Below are positions 62,979 to 64,000 of a stretch of 64,000 nt of DNA, one piece after another. The stretch is taken from positions 124,001 to 188,000 of the forward strand of contig NZ_BNAI01000003.1 in assembly GCF_014653215.1 (NCBI RefSeq), read 5' to 3'. This DNA comes from Pseudolysinimonas yzui (GTDB taxonomy: Bacteria; Actinomycetota; Actinomycetes; Actinomycetales; Microbacteriaceae). The notes beneath the pieces are model-generated. The model was not told where the DNA came from and did not search any database. It saw only the letters and a program-made list of their open reading frames with translations. The translations under genes and the position numbers were made by a program. The stretch's first letter is position 1. Each line of letters begins with the position of its first letter.

Positions 62979-64000
62979 GTGTCGGACCTGATCCACCGGG
63001 TGGCCGCCCGGGCGCGTTCGATGCCTGTTGTGCTGGTCGCCCTCGTCGTGCTGTTCCTCGCGTTCGAGGAGGTCGACCGGGTCGCCGGTCAGTTCCCGGG
63101 CACCCAGAGCAACACGCTGTCGATCCTCGGGATGACCGGCCCCCTTGCGCTCACCCGCATCGGCGGGTGGGAGGGCTGGGCCGCCACCATGGGACCCGAC
63201 CCCGTCATCCCGGCGAGCCCGTGGGCCGCGATCGTGCTCTACCTCGTACTCGACCTCGCCTTCATCGGGGTCTACAGCTACCTGATCTCGCGCGGCATCG
63301 CCCGATGGATGCCGCCGGTCGCCGGTTCTTCTGAGAAACGGGTCGCGGAGCTCACCGACGACGAGCGGGCGCGCCGCCTCTCCCGCTGGCGTGCCGTCGT
63401 GGCCTGGCTGATCCTGCTGGGCGCCGACCTCGTCGAGGATGCGCTGCTCGGGGTGGCGGCGGGCGTGCTCGCGGCGCATGAACCCTTCCCCCTGGCGTTG
63501 CAGTGGGCGATCGCGGCAGCGTCGACGATCAAGTTCGGCGCGCTCGCGCTGCTCGTGCTGTCGTTCGTGCAGCTGTCGCAGTTCCGCGGTGACGTGCGCG
63601 CGATGCTGCGTCGCGGGTGGCACGCGGTGTACGCCCAGCGGCTCTCGGTCGTCGTCGTGCTCGTGCTCGCGGCGCTCTCGCTGCTGCCGCCCTGGCACGA
63701 GTTGCTCGAACAGCTGCCCGACGTCGAGCGCGCGTGGGCCGACACCGCGCGGGGCTGGGGACACTTCGCGGCCGCGCTGTTCGCGATCCTGCTGCTCGCC
63801 GTGACCTCGTTCCTGCTCGGCCGCAAGCGCGCGCAGCTCTACTGGGAGACCCACGTGCGCGGTCGCGGCGGAGCGGGCGAGGCCCGCAGCTACGGCCCGA
63901 CCACCCCCGAAACCGCCCGCACCGCCTGGCCCGGTCGCCGGTACGTTCTCTGGGTTCTGCCGTTCGCGATCGTGCTCGTCACCGCGCTGATCTACGCGGC
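62979..64000 (+). CDS. Polytopic membrane protein, function unknown (3' end cut by window edge)
   Basis: Unrecognised membrane protein, at least 340 residues. The GTG start has AGGGAGG four bases upstream. Hydrophobic helices lie near residues 15-30 (PVVLVALVVLFLAFEE), 85-105 (WAAIVLYLVLDLAFIGVYSYL), 140-160, 175-200, 220-235 (SVVVVLVLAALSLLPP), 255-280 and 325-340, with charged loops between them. The frame is open at base 64000. It is divergent from the gcv operon and no link to glycine metabolism is evident. Confidence 0.8.
   Translation, partial: MSDLIHRVAARARSMPVVLVALVVLFLAFEEVDRVAGQFPGTQSNTLSILGMTGPLALTRIGGWEGWAATMGPDPVIPASPWAAIVLYLVLDLAFIGVYSYLISRGIARWMPPVAGSSEKRVAELTDDERARRLSRWRAVVAWLILLGADLVEDALLGVAAGVLAAHEPFPLALQWAIAAASTIKFGALALLVLSFVQLSQFRGDVRAMLRRGWHAVYAQRLSVVVVLVLAALSLLPPWHELLEQLPDVERAWADTARGWGHFAAALFAILLLAVTSFLLGRKRAQLYWETHVRGRGGAGEARSYGPTTPETARTAWPGRRYVLWVLPFAIVLVTALIYA

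Overview
The window reads as chromosomal DNA of a high-GC actinobacterium, most likely of the Microbacteriaceae or a close relative. Markers for this are a fused 2-oxoglutarate decarboxylase (Kgd), a SigR/RsrA redox pair next to the aroA-rsgA-hisN cluster, a GuaB1-type IMP dehydrogenase relative, many GTG starts, and a short inverted intergenic repeat of a kind I recall from Microbacteriaceae genomes. Species cannot be named from the sequence. No tRNA, rRNA, CRISPR array, prophage or intact insertion sequence was seen. Both edges cut a gene.

Region 1 (1-12.3 kb, all leftward) is the accessory part. A GAF/AAA+/Fis regulator without a sigma-54 contact loop (8410-10203) heads a run of catabolic genes: a D-2-hydroxyacid dehydrogenase, a glutamate-1-semialdehyde-aminomutase-like PLP enzyme, a fumarylacetoacetate-hydrolase-fold enzyme, hydantoinase/oxoprolinase subunits A and B, and a Gfo/Idh/MocA dehydrogenase. 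Upstream sits a two-gene unit of a TIM-barrel isomerase and a second, paralogous Gfo/Idh/MocA dehydrogenase. The substrate is unknown; ATP-dependent opening of a lactam or hydantoin-like ring is a reasonable guess. About 600 bp without a convincing gene follows.

Region 2 (12.8-22.4 kb) is mostly housekeeping: a small unknown protein, a very methionine-rich four-helix-bundle copper-binding protein, two overlapping CNNM/CBS membrane proteins, an unusual HhH-GPD protein, a small gene flanked by inverted repeats, GuaB1, and divergent Kgd.

Region 3 (22.4-30.6 kb) is one leftward eight-gene operon (ABC branched-chain-type importer, MaoC hydratase, SDR, acyl-CoA synthetase) facing a divergent MarR regulator, with a palindrome between them. 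It looks like import and CoA activation of a carboxylic acid.

Region 4 (30.5-45.4 kb) is core: rsrA-sigR with a recognisable SigR promoter, aroA-rsgA-hisN and a lipoprotein, a 2-oxo-acid dehydrogenase complex (E1 alpha, E1 beta, E2) ending in a second FAH-fold gene, citrate synthase, dapC-fdxA, a small membrane protein and two paralogous lipoproteins, and typA.

Region 5 (45.5-54.5 kb) is a peptide/nickel-type ABC importer with two substrate-binding lipoproteins, two permeases (one with a large membrane insertion) and a fused double ATPase; an opposite-strand PH-domain gene interrupts the set. Region 6 (54.5-58.4 kb) holds a DCC-family protein, a CPBP protease, an aromatic-acid-exporter-like membrane protein and an ArsR/reductase/SRPBCC unit. 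Region 7 (58.4-62.9 kb) is the glycine cleavage operon gcvT-gcvH-gcvP under a tandem glycine riboswitch; a large inverted repeat follows gcvP. A membrane protein then runs off the right edge.

A recurring theme is a TANNNT hexamer 6-7 nt before start codons that lack a Shine-Dalgarno sequence, which suggests several leaderless mRNAs.
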